60,229 nt of DNA from Acidobacteriota bacterium (GCA_018268775.1 JAFDVV010000002.1:1-60229); one strand, 5' to 3'. Positions 44,918 to 52,725 are shown, numbered from the stretch's first letter. Numbers and translations are program-made. Notes: generated by a model from the letters alone, not told the origin.

Positions 44918-45073
44918 ATGAATCCTGTGATTTGGGGCGGTGTGGTTGTCCTTCTCCTGATCTTTGTCTTTGCCATTACGATGGGCAAGACCAGGTGGGG
45001 GCGCTCAGAACTGGACAAGCAACCGGGAGGGACTCCCGGCAGCAAGGGCCGCGTAAGCGGCGGCGACGACTAG
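44918..45073 (+). CDS. 51-residue single-helix membrane peptide
   Basis: A small protein: MNPVIWGGVVVLLLIFVFAI is an N-terminal membrane helix, followed by a polar tail with TMGKTRWGRSELDKQPGG and ending SGGDD. GAGGG lies about 8 bases before the ATG. It starts 50 bases after the DHH gene, in the same direction, and ends before a palindromic element. No family is recognised. Composition and ribosome binding site make it a plausible gene. Confidence 0.6.
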   Translation: MNPVIWGGVVVLLLIFVFAITMGKTRWGRSELDKQPGGTPGSKGRVSGGDD

Positions 45074-45088
45074 ACCCCGAAAAACTAT

Positions 45089-45166
45089 GACCGCGGATTA
45101 CACGTAGCGCGCGGATAAAGGCCATTACAAGCCTTTGATCCGCGTTCTCTGTGTAAATCCGTGGTC
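45089..45166. repeat. 78-bp nested palindromic (REP-like) element
   Basis: The outer arms GACCGCGGATTACAC (45089-45103) and GTGTAAATCCGTGGTC (45151-45166) are complementary except for one mismatch and one extra base. The inner arms CGCGGATAAAGGC and GCCTTTGATCCGCG pair around CATTACAA. It lies between convergent transcripts, a few bases from the rseP stop (45173), and may end both. Confidence 0.8.
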
Positions 45167-45172
45167 GATTGT

Positions 45173-46525
45173 TTACGGTCTCAGCTTGGTGAAGAGACCC
45201 AGCTTGCTGATGTCGTTGAAGATCACCATCGCCGCAAAGACGAGGATGCAGACGAAGGCCACCTGGTAGACGCGCTCCTTGAGCTGTTGATTGAGGTCAC
45301 GCCGCAGCAGGGACTCAACCAGCAGGAACAGGATCATTCCTCCATCGAGGATGGGGATCGGCAGCAGGTTGAAGATGCCGAGGTTGATGGAGATGTACGC
45401 CATCAGACCGATGATCGGCATCCAGCCGGGCATCGATGCGGCCTGGTGAATCTGCTGTCCGATACCGATGGGGCCGGAGAGCGAGCGCACCGAGACCTGA
45501 CGGGTGAACATCCGCTTCATGACCTCGATGATCAGCAGCGAACCCTTCTTGTTGTACTCCCATGAAGCGGCAACCGCCTTGGTGAAGGGAAGCCGCTCGA
45601 CCTTGACCGGGGGCTGCACGGGGCGGAAGCCGAGCTGGTAGTACTTCGTGCCGTCGCCCGCGTCGCCCAGAACAGGGGTGATGTTCATCGGGACCAGAGT
45701 GCCACTGCGGTTGATGACCAGCGAGACCGGCTTGCCTGCGGTGTCCTGCAGATACGCCAGCAGGGCTGGAACGGAATGAAGCTGGAGGCCGTCGATGGTC
45801 TGGATCTTGTCGCCTGCCTCCATGCCCGCGCGGGCTGCTGGAAGCCTCTCCTCCCCTGAAACGCTGTTGACCTGTACGGGGCCGTTCTGCATCCTGGGGA
45901 TCAGACCGAGCTTGTCGAGAGAGAAGTTGTCGGCCCCGCCCCTGGCTTCGACGAAGAGCTTCGTGTCGATGCGCTGCCCGTCGTGCATATACGAAAAGGC
46001 AATGTTCTGGTTGATGTTCAGGAGCGAACGGATCTCGACCTGGTCCCACGTGGGGTTTTCAACGGTGTCGTAGTGAACGATGAGGTCGCCGGACTTGATA
46101 CCGGAGCGCGAGGCCGGGGTGTTGACGGGGATGTAGTCCGCGAGCGCCGGGCTTGAGATGTATTCCTGCACCTCGTTGTGCAGCATGGAGACGCCGGTCA
46201 TCAGGGCCAGCGCGAGAATAAAGTTGGCAAACGGGCCTGCGAGCGCCACAAGAACGCGCTGCCACCGGGGATGGGCGTTGAAGTCGCCGGGGTCGGTTGG
46301 GGCCTCGCCGGGGTTGTCGCCCGACATTTTGACGTAGCCGCCGAGCGGCAGCAGCGAGAGGCGGTAGTCGGTATCTCCGCGTTTGAAGCCGAAGAGGCGC
46401 TTGCCGAAGCCGATGGAGAAGGTCTCAACGCGGATTCCGCAGAGCTTTGCCACGGCAAAGTGGCCGAACTCGTGGACAAGAACCATGATGCCGAGCACGA
46501 TGCCAAGCTGAATGATGGTGGACAT
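45173..46525 (-). CDS. rseP: RIP metalloprotease RseP (site-2 protease)
   Basis: A 450-residue intramembrane zinc protease that cleaves anti-sigma factors and signal-peptide remnants. HEFGH (residues ~18-22, in VLVHEFGHFAVAK) is the catalytic zinc motif, and NLLPIPILDGGMILFLLVE is the second conserved region with the metal-ligand Asp. Two PDZ-like regions lie between (GIKSGDLIVHYD and RAGMEAGDKIQTIDG). It ends the minus-strand uppS-cdsA-dxr-rseP block, 33 bases after dxr. The upstream sequence has only a weak ribosome binding site. Confidence 0.96.
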   Translation of the reverse strand: MSTIIQLGIVLGIMVLVHEFGHFAVAKLCGIRVETFSIGFGKRLFGFKRGDTDYRLSLLPLGGYVKMSGDNPGEAPTDPGDFNAHPRWQRVLVALAGPFANFILALALMTGVSMLHNEVQEYISSPALADYIPVNTPASRSGIKSGDLIVHYDTVENPTWDQVEIRSLLNINQNIAFSYMHDGQRIDTKLFVEARGGADNFSLDKLGLIPRMQNGPVQVNSVSGEERLPAARAGMEAGDKIQTIDGLQLHSVPALLAYLQDTAGKPVSLVINRSGTLVPMNITPVLGDAGDGTKYYQLGFRPVQPPVKVERLPFTKAVAASWEYNKKGSLLIIEVMKRMFTRQVSVRSLSGPIGIGQQIHQAASMPGWMPIIGLMAYISINLGIFNLLPIPILDGGMILFLLVESLLRRDLNQQLKERVYQVAFVCILVFAAMVIFNDISKLGLFTKLRP

Positions 46526-46558
46526 ATAAAAGAGTGGGGACCTCGTTACCTGTGCGGC

Positions 46559-47746
46559 TTATCGTACACCGGTGAGCTGATGCCTGATCGCTTCATGAGC
46601 GGCAGTTCGCGCAGCAATGTCCGCTTCGAGAACCTCATGGATAGACGAAGGATGGCCATGAGGCGTTTGCATCAGCACCTGCTCTATTGTACGTGGAATG
46701 CCCAGGAAGGGGATACGTCCTTCGAGGAATGCCGCCACGGCGATCTCATCTGCGGCGTTCAAGGCGATGCAGGCATTTCCTCCTGTCTCGGCCGCCTCAT
46801 AGGCGAGGCGCAGGCAGGGGAAGCGGGCCAGGTCGGGAGCAGAGAAGTCCAACTGGCTCAACGCGGCAAGGTCGAAGTGCAGTCCCGGAGCGGCGGAGGC
46901 ATCGACTCGCTCTGGGTAAGCCAGAGCGTAGAGGATGGGCAGCCGCATGTCGGTGACTGAGATCTGCGCCAGAATGCTGCCGTCGATGAACTCCACCAGC
47001 GAGTGCACGGTCGACTGCGGGTGGATGGTGACACGGACCTCGGCCGGCGGCAGCGAGAAGAGACGGCAGGCCTCGATCACCTCGAAGCCCTTGTTCATCA
47101 TCGTGGCCGAGTCGATGGTGATGCGCTGACCCATCACCCAGGTGGGATGCTTGAGAGCCTGCGCCGGGGTGATGTGTTCGAAGTCCGCCGGCGGAGTATT
47201 GCGGAAGGGGCCGCCCGAAGCGGTGAGCCATATCTGCCGAACCTCGGCCGTAGTCCCCCCCCTCATGCACTGGTGCACGGCGTTGTGCTCGGAGTCGATG
47301 GGCAGCAGTGCGACGTTATGCTCCTTCGCTGCGGCCATAATCAGCTCACCGGCGGCGACCAGGCACTCCTTATTGGCCAGGCCGATGGTCTTGCCCGCCT
47401 TGACGGCGGCGTAGGTCGCTTCGAGTCCAGCGACGCCGACGATGGCCGAGACGACAAAGTCGACCTCGGGAAGCGTGGCGACGCGGACGGTTCCGGCGGT
47501 GCCGTGGACGACCTCGACACATGTGATACCCCCGGCCTTCAGTCGGGTCTTCAAGGTCGAGGCGAGCTCTTCGCTGGCCATCGAGATCAGCTTTGGCCGC
47601 CAACGAATGCACTGGGCGAGTGCTGCTTCAAGGTTTCGCCCCGCGGCCAGGGACACGACCTGGTAGCGGTCGGGGAAGGACTCGCAGATGGAAAGGGTAG
47701 AGGTGCCGATGGAGCCGGTTGAACCGAGGATGGCAAGCTTTTTCAC
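46559..47746 (-). CDS. dxr: 1-deoxy-D-xylulose-5-phosphate reductoisomerase
   Basis: A 395-residue NADPH enzyme of the MEP isoprenoid pathway, turning DXP into MEP. The start GTG at 47746 gives VKKLAILGSTGSIGTSTLS, the NADPH-binding glycine loop at the very N-terminus as in the E. coli enzyme (398 residues). ALLPIDSEHNAVHQCM, LTASGGPFRNT and TWVMGQRITIDSATMMNKGFE are the metal/substrate motifs, all intact. No ribosome binding site is seen. It is followed by rseP, and UppS, which uses MEP-pathway products, lies in the same block. Confidence 0.96.
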   Translation of the reverse strand: MKKLAILGSTGSIGTSTLSICESFPDRYQVVSLAAGRNLEAALAQCIRWRPKLISMASEELASTLKTRLKAGGITCVEVVHGTAGTVRVATLPEVDFVVSAIVGVAGLEATYAAVKAGKTIGLANKECLVAAGELIMAAAKEHNVALLPIDSEHNAVHQCMRGGTTAEVRQIWLTASGGPFRNTPPADFEHITPAQALKHPTWVMGQRITIDSATMMNKGFEVIEACRLFSLPPAEVRVTIHPQSTVHSLVEFIDGSILAQISVTDMRLPILYALAYPERVDASAAPGLHFDLAALSQLDFSAPDLARFPCLRLAYEAAETGGNACIALNAADEIAVAAFLEGRIPFLGIPRTIEQVLMQTPHGHPSSIHEVLEADIAARTAAHEAIRHQLTGVR

Positions 47747-47771
47747 GTGATCTATTTTCGCAGAGGCAGAG

Positions 47772-48008
47772 CTACTGACGAGGGAGCCGGGCCTCGAGAG
47801 ATGCAAGACGCTCACGGATGTCGATGGCAAAATCAAGTTTCTCAGACAGATGTCTGATAGCTTGTGTCTGCTTTTCGTCACGAAGCATCATCTCGGTGCG
47901 GAGCGAGTCGATCGCAACTTTGACCGACTTCAACTCGGGCACGAGCAAATCCTGAACCACTTCACGGAAGGACTCGACGGCGTTTTTCGTAGCGTTCATC
48001 GTATTCAT
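47772..48008 (-). CDS. 78-residue coiled-coil-like hypothetical protein
   Basis: The protein MNTMNATKNAVESFREVVQD... is one long amphipathic helix with heptad spacing (LLVPELKSVKVAIDSLRTEM, IRHLSEKLDFAIDIRERL) and no membrane segment. It sits between cdsA (stop 48025) and dxr (start 47746) in the same direction. ATG 48008 has GAGGGATG about 8 bases upstream; the longer frame upstream overlaps cdsA and has different composition. Function unknown, but conserved placement would be worth testing. Confidence 0.65.
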   Translation of the reverse strand: MNTMNATKNAVESFREVVQDLLVPELKSVKVAIDSLRTEMMLRDEKQTQAIRHLSEKLDFAIDIRERLASLEARLPRQ

Positions 48009-48024
48009 GATACGACATCCCTCA

Positions 48025-48888
48025 CTAGAACCTGCCCAGTCCCATATAGTCCTTGATGACCAGCGCGAACCACAGCACTGGCGCCGCCAGCAGCAGGGCA
48101 TCGATGCGGTCGAGGATTCCGCCATGGCCGGGAAGCATGGTGCCGGAGTCCTTCACACCCGCGCCGCGCTTAACTGCGGACTCGAGCAGGTCGCCAAGCT
48201 GTGCTGCGACGTTCAGCACGGCTGCCAGGACAAGCGTCTGCCAGACCGGTTCGGTGATGTGCAGGATCAGGTTGCCGCGCGCCGTGAGGATGTCACCGAT
48301 CCAGATGACCAGTCCGGCTGCGGCGATGCTGCCGGCGATGGAGGCGATGGAACCCTCCCACGTCTTGCCGGGGCTCAGGCGGGGGGCCAGCTTGTGTTTG
48401 CCGAAGGCTTTGCCGACGTAGAGAGCGGCGATGTCGCCGGCCCAGACGCACACCATCAGGAAGACGACCAGCGCGGGGCCGTTCTCCTGCTTCCAGAGCA
48501 GGGGAACGAGCGTGAGTGGATAGGCGATCCAGATGAGGCCGAAGAGACCCTGCGCCGTGTCCGGCAGGGCTTGGATCAGGGGAGCCCGGAAGCCGTTCCA
48601 GGCAAAGAGAATCAGCGTGAGTGCGCTGAGGACGGGTAGTTGCGCGTCCACTGGGAAGTTGGGCAGGGTGACGACGAAGGCGACGGCGGTGGCGATGGTC
48701 ATCCACCAGATGGGGATGCGCAGGTGCGCTCCGTTTGCCTCCGCACCGACAGCAGCCAATTTGAGGTACTCATAGACGGCCAACTCGGCGACGATGGCAG
48801 CCGCCAGGGTGATCATCCATAACTGACCAAAGAAGATGAGCGCGAAGACGGCAACGATAAGAACGGCGGCGGTGAGGATTCTCTTCAT
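48025..48888 (-). CDS. cdsA: Phosphatidate cytidylyltransferase CdsA
   Basis: A 287-residue membrane enzyme making CDP-diacylglycerol for phospholipid synthesis. About eight membrane helices are visible. The signature near the end is VKDSGTMLPGHGGILDRIDALL, and LSPGKTWEGSIASIAGSIA is the other conserved region. ATG 48888 is preferred to TTG 48897; neither has a clear ribosome binding site. Its start faces the padR promoter across 86 bases. Confidence 0.95.
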   Translation of the reverse strand: MKRILTAAVLIVAVFALIFFGQLWMITLAAAIVAELAVYEYLKLAAVGAEANGAHLRIPIWWMTIATAVAFVVTLPNFPVDAQLPVLSALTLILFAWNGFRAPLIQALPDTAQGLFGLIWIAYPLTLVPLLWKQENGPALVVFLMVCVWAGDIAALYVGKAFGKHKLAPRLSPGKTWEGSIASIAGSIAAAGLVIWIGDILTARGNLILHITEPVWQTLVLAAVLNVAAQLGDLLESAVKRGAGVKDSGTMLPGHGGILDRIDALLLAAPVLWFALVIKDYMGLGRF

Positions 48889-48937
48889 GAAGTTCAAGAC
48901 AGTATATCTATGAGTTATGGGGACGAGGCATTATGTC

Positions 48938-48967
48938 TTGACATATAAAGATATATCTTGATACTAT
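48938..48967 (+). promoter_or_regulatory. padR promoter with internal palindrome; likely leaderless mRNA
   Basis: TTGACA (48938-48943) is a perfect -35 box. TACTAT (48962-48967) is a 4/6 -10 box with an 18-base spacer. The spacer holds the perfect palindrome AGATATATCT (48949-48958), and ATGTCTTGACAT (48933-48944... region) adds an ATGT/ACAT pair of the kind PadR regulators bind. The expected transcription start is at or one base before the ATG at 48975, and no ribosome binding site is present. Confidence 0.6.
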
Positions 48968-48974
48968 CGTGAGC

Positions 48975-49583
48975 ATGAGAAACGAATATCAACACGAACA
49001 TTTCAGAGGATTCTGTGGTGGAGAAGACTTCCGCAGAATGAAAGAACAATTGCGGGAGCGATTCCGGGCTGGCTTTGGCGACTTTGGCCGTGGGCGGCAT
49101 GGCGGCAGAGGTGGATTCAGCGGTCGATGGGGCGGACGGATGTTTGGCTCAGGCGACCTGCGCTACGTCATCCTGCAACTGATCTCCGAGAAGCCGAGCC
49201 ACGGATACGAGATCATCAAGTCGATCCAGGAGCGGTTGGGCGGAACGTACGCACCCAGCCCCGGTGTGGTCTACCCGATGCTGACCATGCTCGAGGAGAT
49301 GGGCCACATCACAGGCTCGGCGGAAGGATCGCGCAAGCAGTACACCATCACCGACGAGGGAGCAAAGGCACTGGCTGAGAACAAGGCCATGGTCGATGCG
49401 CTGTTCTCCCGGATTGACCATATGCGCCAGGAGTACGCGCGCCAGCGTCCGCAGCAGATCGAGCGGGCTGTTGAAAACCTGCGCATGGCGTTGCGAATGA
49501 AGATGGGTTCGCTGACAGTCGAGCAGATCAACACCGTCACGGACATCATCGATGCCGCGGCCAAGCAGATCGAGAGAGTTTAG
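48975..49583 (+). CDS. PadR family transcriptional regulator
   Basis: A 202-residue regulator. The N-terminal ~50 residues are Arg/Gly/Phe-rich (GFGDFGRGRHGGRGGFSGRW) and unusual. The winged helix follows: LRYVILQLISEKPSHGYEIIKSIQERLGGTYAPSPGVVYPMLTMLEEMGHI, the PadR signature. The C-terminal half is helical, for dimerisation. The promoter layout suggests autorepression and a leaderless mRNA starting at the ATG at 48975. The next gene begins directly after its stop, so the two form a unit placed between uppS and cdsA on the opposite strand. Confidence 0.88.
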   Translation: MRNEYQHEHFRGFCGGEDFRRMKEQLRERFRAGFGDFGRGRHGGRGGFSGRWGGRMFGSGDLRYVILQLISEKPSHGYEIIKSIQERLGGTYAPSPGVVYPMLTMLEEMGHITGSAEGSRKQYTITDEGAKALAENKAMVDALFSRIDHMRQEYARQRPQQIERAVENLRMALRMKMGSLTVEQINTVTDIIDAAAKQIERV

Positions 49584-49895
49584 ATGAACTGCTACCGTTA
49601 CCGGATCACGGTGGAAAAGCTGCGCGATGCGAGAGGACAGCCTGTACATGGCGAGAGTCTGAGCTTCTACGCCGCCAACCACGACGACATTCTGGAGATC
49701 GTAAAACGGCTTGAGAGTAAGCTGCCGTTCGATGCGGGGACGGTTGCGTCACTTGGTGTGGGACTGAAGCTGTTCGGTGAAGTTGTACTCACTCATCGCA
49801 ACGATCCGATGTTTGCGGAGATTTTCCCTGCGTTGCGAGAGTTCATGCAACATCTGAAGCAGCAGCCGGAGGCCAAGGCCGCGGCAGTAGGTTGA
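49584..49895 (+). CDS. DUF3861 family protein
   Basis: A 103-residue protein matching the small DUF3861 family: YRYRITVEKLRD at the start, LSFYAANHDDILEIVKRL in the middle, and LGVGLKLFGEVVLTHRNDP then FPALREFMQHLKQQ. No catalytic motif is apparent; the family function is unknown. It begins at the base after the padR stop, implying co-transcription. A repeat starts directly after its stop codon. Confidence 0.82.
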   Translation: MNCYRYRITVEKLRDARGQPVHGESLSFYAANHDDILEIVKRLESKLPFDAGTVASLGVGLKLFGEVVLTHRNDPMFAEIFPALREFMQHLKQQPEAKAAAVG

Positions 49896-50068
49896 ACCGC
49901 AGGTCCTTCGACTCGCTCCGCTCGCTCAGGATGACACGTCTCCGGGCTGATGTTGCCACGGTGGGGTTTAGATTGCTGGCGACTCGGGCGAAATGCGGGG
50001 ATTCCTCCCGTTCGACTTCGCTCAGGGCAGGCTCTCCGGCCTGTGGCCTTCGGTCGGAATGACACTTC
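49896..50068. repeat. Block of dispersed intergenic repeats between DUF3861 and uppS
   Basis: 49896-49936 (ACCGCAGGTCCTTCGACTCG...AGGATGACA) is an inverted relative of 27838-27898. 49988-50068 opens with GCGAAATGCGGGGATTCCTC, shared with 51919, and closes with GGCCTTCGGTCGGAATGACA, shared with the end of 1051-1191. No gene lies in this 194-base gap. Confidence 0.75.
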
Positions 50069-50089
50069 TTCACGATGGATGCGAAGTTC

Positions 50090-51007
50090 TTAACGCCGCG
50101 TCAGTTCGCGGGGAGGCTGTAGCTCGTTGGCGATCTCGTTTTCGAGCTCGGAGACGGGCTGGAGCGTGTCGATCTTTTCGTCGGAGTTGTCGCTGAGGCC
50201 GCCGAAGCGGCGGTCGCGACGCTGGTAGTCGGCGATGGCTTCGAGCAGATGGATGCCGCGGAAGTCGGGCCAGAGGCGATCGGTGATGAATATCTCCGAG
50301 TAGGCGATCTGCCAGAGCAGGAAGTTCGAGATGCGCTGCTCGCCCGAGGTGCGGATGATCAGGTCAGGGTCCGGCATGTTGGCGGTGTAGAGCGCCTTTG
50401 CGATGGTCGACTCATCGAGCGAGTCGAGAGCGCCGGCGCCGAGGATGTCTTCAACCGAGCAGCCGCGCGTGTGGGCCTCGGTGGTGAGGTCGGTCAGGAT
50501 GCGCCGCACGGCGTCGACGATCTCGGAGCGCGCGCCGTAGTTCAGGGCCAGCGTCAGCGTGGTGCCGGTGTTCTTTGCGGTGGACTCCATGGCCCACTGC
50601 ATCGTCTCCTGCACCTCCTGCGGAAGGTCGCAGGTGCGGCCGATGTAGGCCATGCGGACGTTGTTGTCGTTCATCCGCTTGACGTTGCCGATCAGGTAGT
50701 TCTTGAGCAGCTTCATCAGGAAGCTGACCTCGGTCTTGGGGCGGCGGAGGTTGTTTTCGAGCGAAAAAGCGTAAAGCGTGAGGAAGGGAAGATTGATGCG
50801 CGAGGCGGTCTCGACGACGTACTGCACGCTCTCGGCCCCTTGCTGATGTCCTAGAAAACGCTTGAGGGCGCGCTTGCCGGCCCAGCGCCCGTTACCGTCC
50901 ATAATGATGGCGATATGCTGCGGAATCCGCGCGGGATCGAGCTGCCGATAGACGGCTTGCTCCTCCTGAGATAGCTCATGGACGCGGCTGGGGGAAGTGG
51001 GGGGCAA
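50090..51007 (-). CDS. uppS: Isoprenyl transferase UppS (undecaprenyl diphosphate synthase)
   Basis: A ~305-residue cis-prenyltransferase that makes the lipid carrier for cell-wall synthesis. HIAIIMDGNGRWAGKRAL holds the catalytic Asp, FLGHQQGAESVQYVVE and TLYAFSLENNLRRPKTEV the substrate site, and LIIRTSGEQRISNFLLWQ with FTDRLWPDF-like ITDRLWPDF the last motif. It is ~50 residues longer than E. coli UppS, with an extra acidic C-terminus. The start TTG 51007 is tentative. It heads the uppS-cdsA-dxr-rseP block, now separated from cdsA by the padR pair. Confidence 0.95.
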   Translation of the reverse strand: MPPTSPSRVHELSQEEQAVYRQLDPARIPQHIAIIMDGNGRWAGKRALKRFLGHQQGAESVQYVVETASRINLPFLTLYAFSLENNLRRPKTEVSFLMKLLKNYLIGNVKRMNDNNVRMAYIGRTCDLPQEVQETMQWAMESTAKNTGTTLTLALNYGARSEIVDAVRRILTDLTTEAHTRGCSVEDILGAGALDSLDESTIAKALYTANMPDPDLIIRTSGEQRISNFLLWQIAYSEIFITDRLWPDFRGIHLLEAIADYQRRDRRFGGLSDNSDEKIDTLQPVSELENEIANELQPPRELTRR

Positions 51008-51091
51008 ATCTACCTCTCAAAGCATGACGCTAGCACACCGGGAGGGAGCTTCGCAAAGAACGGGCTGTGCAAACGCGAGGGAGAACGGAGT

Positions 51092-51130
51092 GTGCCGCAC
51101 ACTGTCCCATCGCGGTTGAGTGTGCGGCAC
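51092..51130. other. Perfect 12-bp hairpin between uppS and the XRE gene
   Basis: GTGCCGCACACT (51092-51103) pairs with AGTGTGCGGCAC (51119-51130) around a 15-base loop. Neither side has a T tract, so it is either a T-poor terminator for the regulator gene (stop at 51161) or another palindromic repeat. Confidence 0.55.
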
Positions 51131-51160
51131 GGAGGAGGTTGTTACAGCGAAATCTCTTCG

Positions 51161-51694
51161 CTAAGCCGAGCGGCGGCGGCCAGCGGCCAGCTCGCGCACA
51201 TGGTTCAGGAAGATGGACCGCTGCAAAGCGTCCAACTGCGAGGTGTAGGCGGCGATCTCGGCGAGGAACGGATCCGTCATCAGGACGGCGGTCTCGTCGC
51301 GATGGCGCGTGTTCGAGTCGCGCAGCAGGGTGGAGATGTCGACCTGAAGGGCCTTGGCCAGACGATCAAGCGAGGACAGGGTCGGCATCGCCTTGCCGTT
51401 CTCGATCTTGGAGATATAGGTGCGCGGCACGTTCATGCGTGCTGCCAACTGGCGCTGCGAGAGGTTGCGTACGTGGCGTAGGTCGCGAACCGCCGTGGCG
51501 ACCTGAAGGCCGTCGGGCGAGGGCGCGGTAGCCGGAACGATGGATAGCGGTGCTGCAATCGGCTCAGGCTCTTCGACCTCGAGCGATTTGTGGCAGCGGC
51601 GGCACAGCGAGTTGGCCGTGCGGAATTGCACCAGGCTGCAATGGTCACAGCGCAGTACCTCGCGCTGTTCGACGGGTGCCATCATGGTTGCCAT
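51161..51694 (-). CDS. XRE family regulator with N-terminal zinc-ribbon-like motif
   Basis: A 177-residue protein. CDHCSLVQ...CRRCHKSLEV (C-x2-C...C-x2-C, residues ~15-37) is a likely zinc ribbon. A Pro/Ala linker precedes the HTH: VATAVRDLRHVRNLSQRQLAARMNVPRTYISKIENGKAMPTLSSLDRLAKAL, the classic XRE pattern. A C-terminal helical segment ends RELAAGRRRSA. ATG 51694 is chosen to start just before the ribbon; no ribosome binding site is clear. Target genes are unknown; it lies upstream of uppS on the same strand. Confidence 0.85.
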   Translation of the reverse strand: MATMMAPVEQREVLRCDHCSLVQFRTANSLCRRCHKSLEVEEPEPIAAPLSIVPATAPSPDGLQVATAVRDLRHVRNLSQRQLAARMNVPRTYISKIENGKAMPTLSSLDRLAKALQVDISTLLRDSNTRHRDETAVLMTDPFLAEIAAYTSQLDALQRSIFLNHVRELAAGRRRSA

Positions 51695-51916
51695 AAGTTG
51701 TCTTAACGCGGGCGGACCCAGAGCAAGGAACCGCAGCACATGTCCGATAACGGAGCAATGCGATGTGCCTAGATTGACACCGGGTTACTGGATAGTCAAG
51801 AGAAACCCGTTGATTATTAGCATAAAAACCGGTAAAAACCGGAAGCGAACCAAAGTAGTAACTTGGACGATGGGCGGAAGTGGCTTAGGCATCCTGGGAG
51901 AGTTTTGCGGCCTGTA

Positions 51917-51971
51917 GGCGAAATGCGGGGATTCCTCGACTTCGCGGCTACGCCGCTTCGCTCGGAATGAC
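51917..51971. repeat. Dispersed repeat (GCGAAATGCGGGGATTCCTC type)
   Basis: It shares its first 20 bases with 49988 and ends in GCTCGGAATGACA. It occupies part of the 336-base gap 51695-52030; the 51700-51910 part of that gap shows no gene or signal I can name, apart from being AT-rich near 51780-51850. Confidence 0.7.
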
Positions 51972-51977
51972 ACTCTT

Positions 51978-52020
51978 CAGGGAACAGGGAACAGGGAACA
52001 GGGAACAGGGAACAGGGAAC
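51978..52020. repeat. Six exact copies of CAGGGAA ahead of a ribosome binding site
   Basis: CAGGGAA occurs six times without error from 51978 to 52019, ending one base before GGAGG (52021-52025), the ribosome binding site of the HD-protein gene (GTG 52031). Confidence 0.95.
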
Positions 52021-52030
52021 GGAGGCGTCC

Positions 52031-52624
52031 GTGGCGTTTGGACGAGCAGAGGCGCAGGCAATTCTTGAGGAGTGGACGAAGGGCGAATCGCTGCGCAAGC
52101 ACGGCATGGCCGTGTCGGTGTGTACGGAATCTTATGGTCGGCGCGAAGCCGAGCGGCTTGGTTTGGGTGGGGATGAAGCTGCGGAGTTTGTCGATCAATA
52201 TGCTTCGGCGGGTTTGCTGCATGACATGGACTACGAGCGGCACCCTTCGCTCGAGGAGCATCCCTTCGTCGGCGTGAAGCACCTGCGGGAGCTTGGTTGG
52301 CCGGAGGCGGTGCTGAACGCGATCCTGGCGCATGCAGACTACTCAGGTGTGGCGAGGGAGTCGCACCTGGAGCGTGCGCTGTTTGCGTGCGACGAGCTTG
52401 CGGGCTTTCTGACGGCGTGTGCTCTGGTGAAGCCGACGAAGTCAATCATGGACGTCGAGGTCGCGGGCGTGAAGAAGAAGATGAAGGACAAGGCCTTCGC
52501 CCGCGCAGTTAAACGCGAGGATATTACGGGTGGGGCGGAGTTGCTGGGGATTCCGCTGGAGGAGCATCTAGGGAATTGTCTGAAGGCGATGCAGGAGCGG
52601 GCGGGGGAGTTGGGGCTGGCTTGA
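52031..52624 (+). CDS. HD-domain hydrolase-like protein
   Basis: A 197-residue protein of the HDIG-type group. LRKHGMAVSVCTESYGRR contains the first His, ASAGLLHDMDYERHPSLEEHPFVGVKHL the HD and further His, and NAILAHADYSGVARE another, followed by ERALFACDELAGFLTACALV. The order matches small HD phosphohydrolases often used in nucleotide turnover; substrate unknown. GTG 52031 has GGAGG 5 bases upstream, directly after the seven-base array, so array length does not change the spacing but could affect mRNA structure. Confidence 0.85.
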   Translation: MAFGRAEAQAILEEWTKGESLRKHGMAVSVCTESYGRREAERLGLGGDEAAEFVDQYASAGLLHDMDYERHPSLEEHPFVGVKHLRELGWPEAVLNAILAHADYSGVARESHLERALFACDELAGFLTACALVKPTKSIMDVEVAGVKKKMKDKAFARAVKREDITGGAELLGIPLEEHLGNCLKAMQERAGELGLA

Positions 52625-52651
52625 TTAATGGGCGAGGCAGCGCCAGAAGAC

Positions 52652-52725
52652 ATACCCCAGGGGCTGAAGCCCCCTTCTTCTTTGTGCGGAGAGAGTGCCA
52701 AGCCTGAAGGCTTGGCCTACCCAGA
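52652..52725. repeat. Two short GC-rich hairpin repeats
   Basis: GGGGCTGAAGCCCC (52661 region) and AAGCCTGAAGGCTTGGCCTA (52700-52719) are small self-complementary units in the gap between the HD and DUF3592 genes. They resemble widely dispersed intergenic repeats. No gene is seen in 52625-52827. Confidence 0.6.

Noticed and set aside
51978..52020. CAGGGAA array as a CRISPR-like locus
   Set aside because: The units are seven bases with no spacers and no cas genes; it is a simple tandem repeat.
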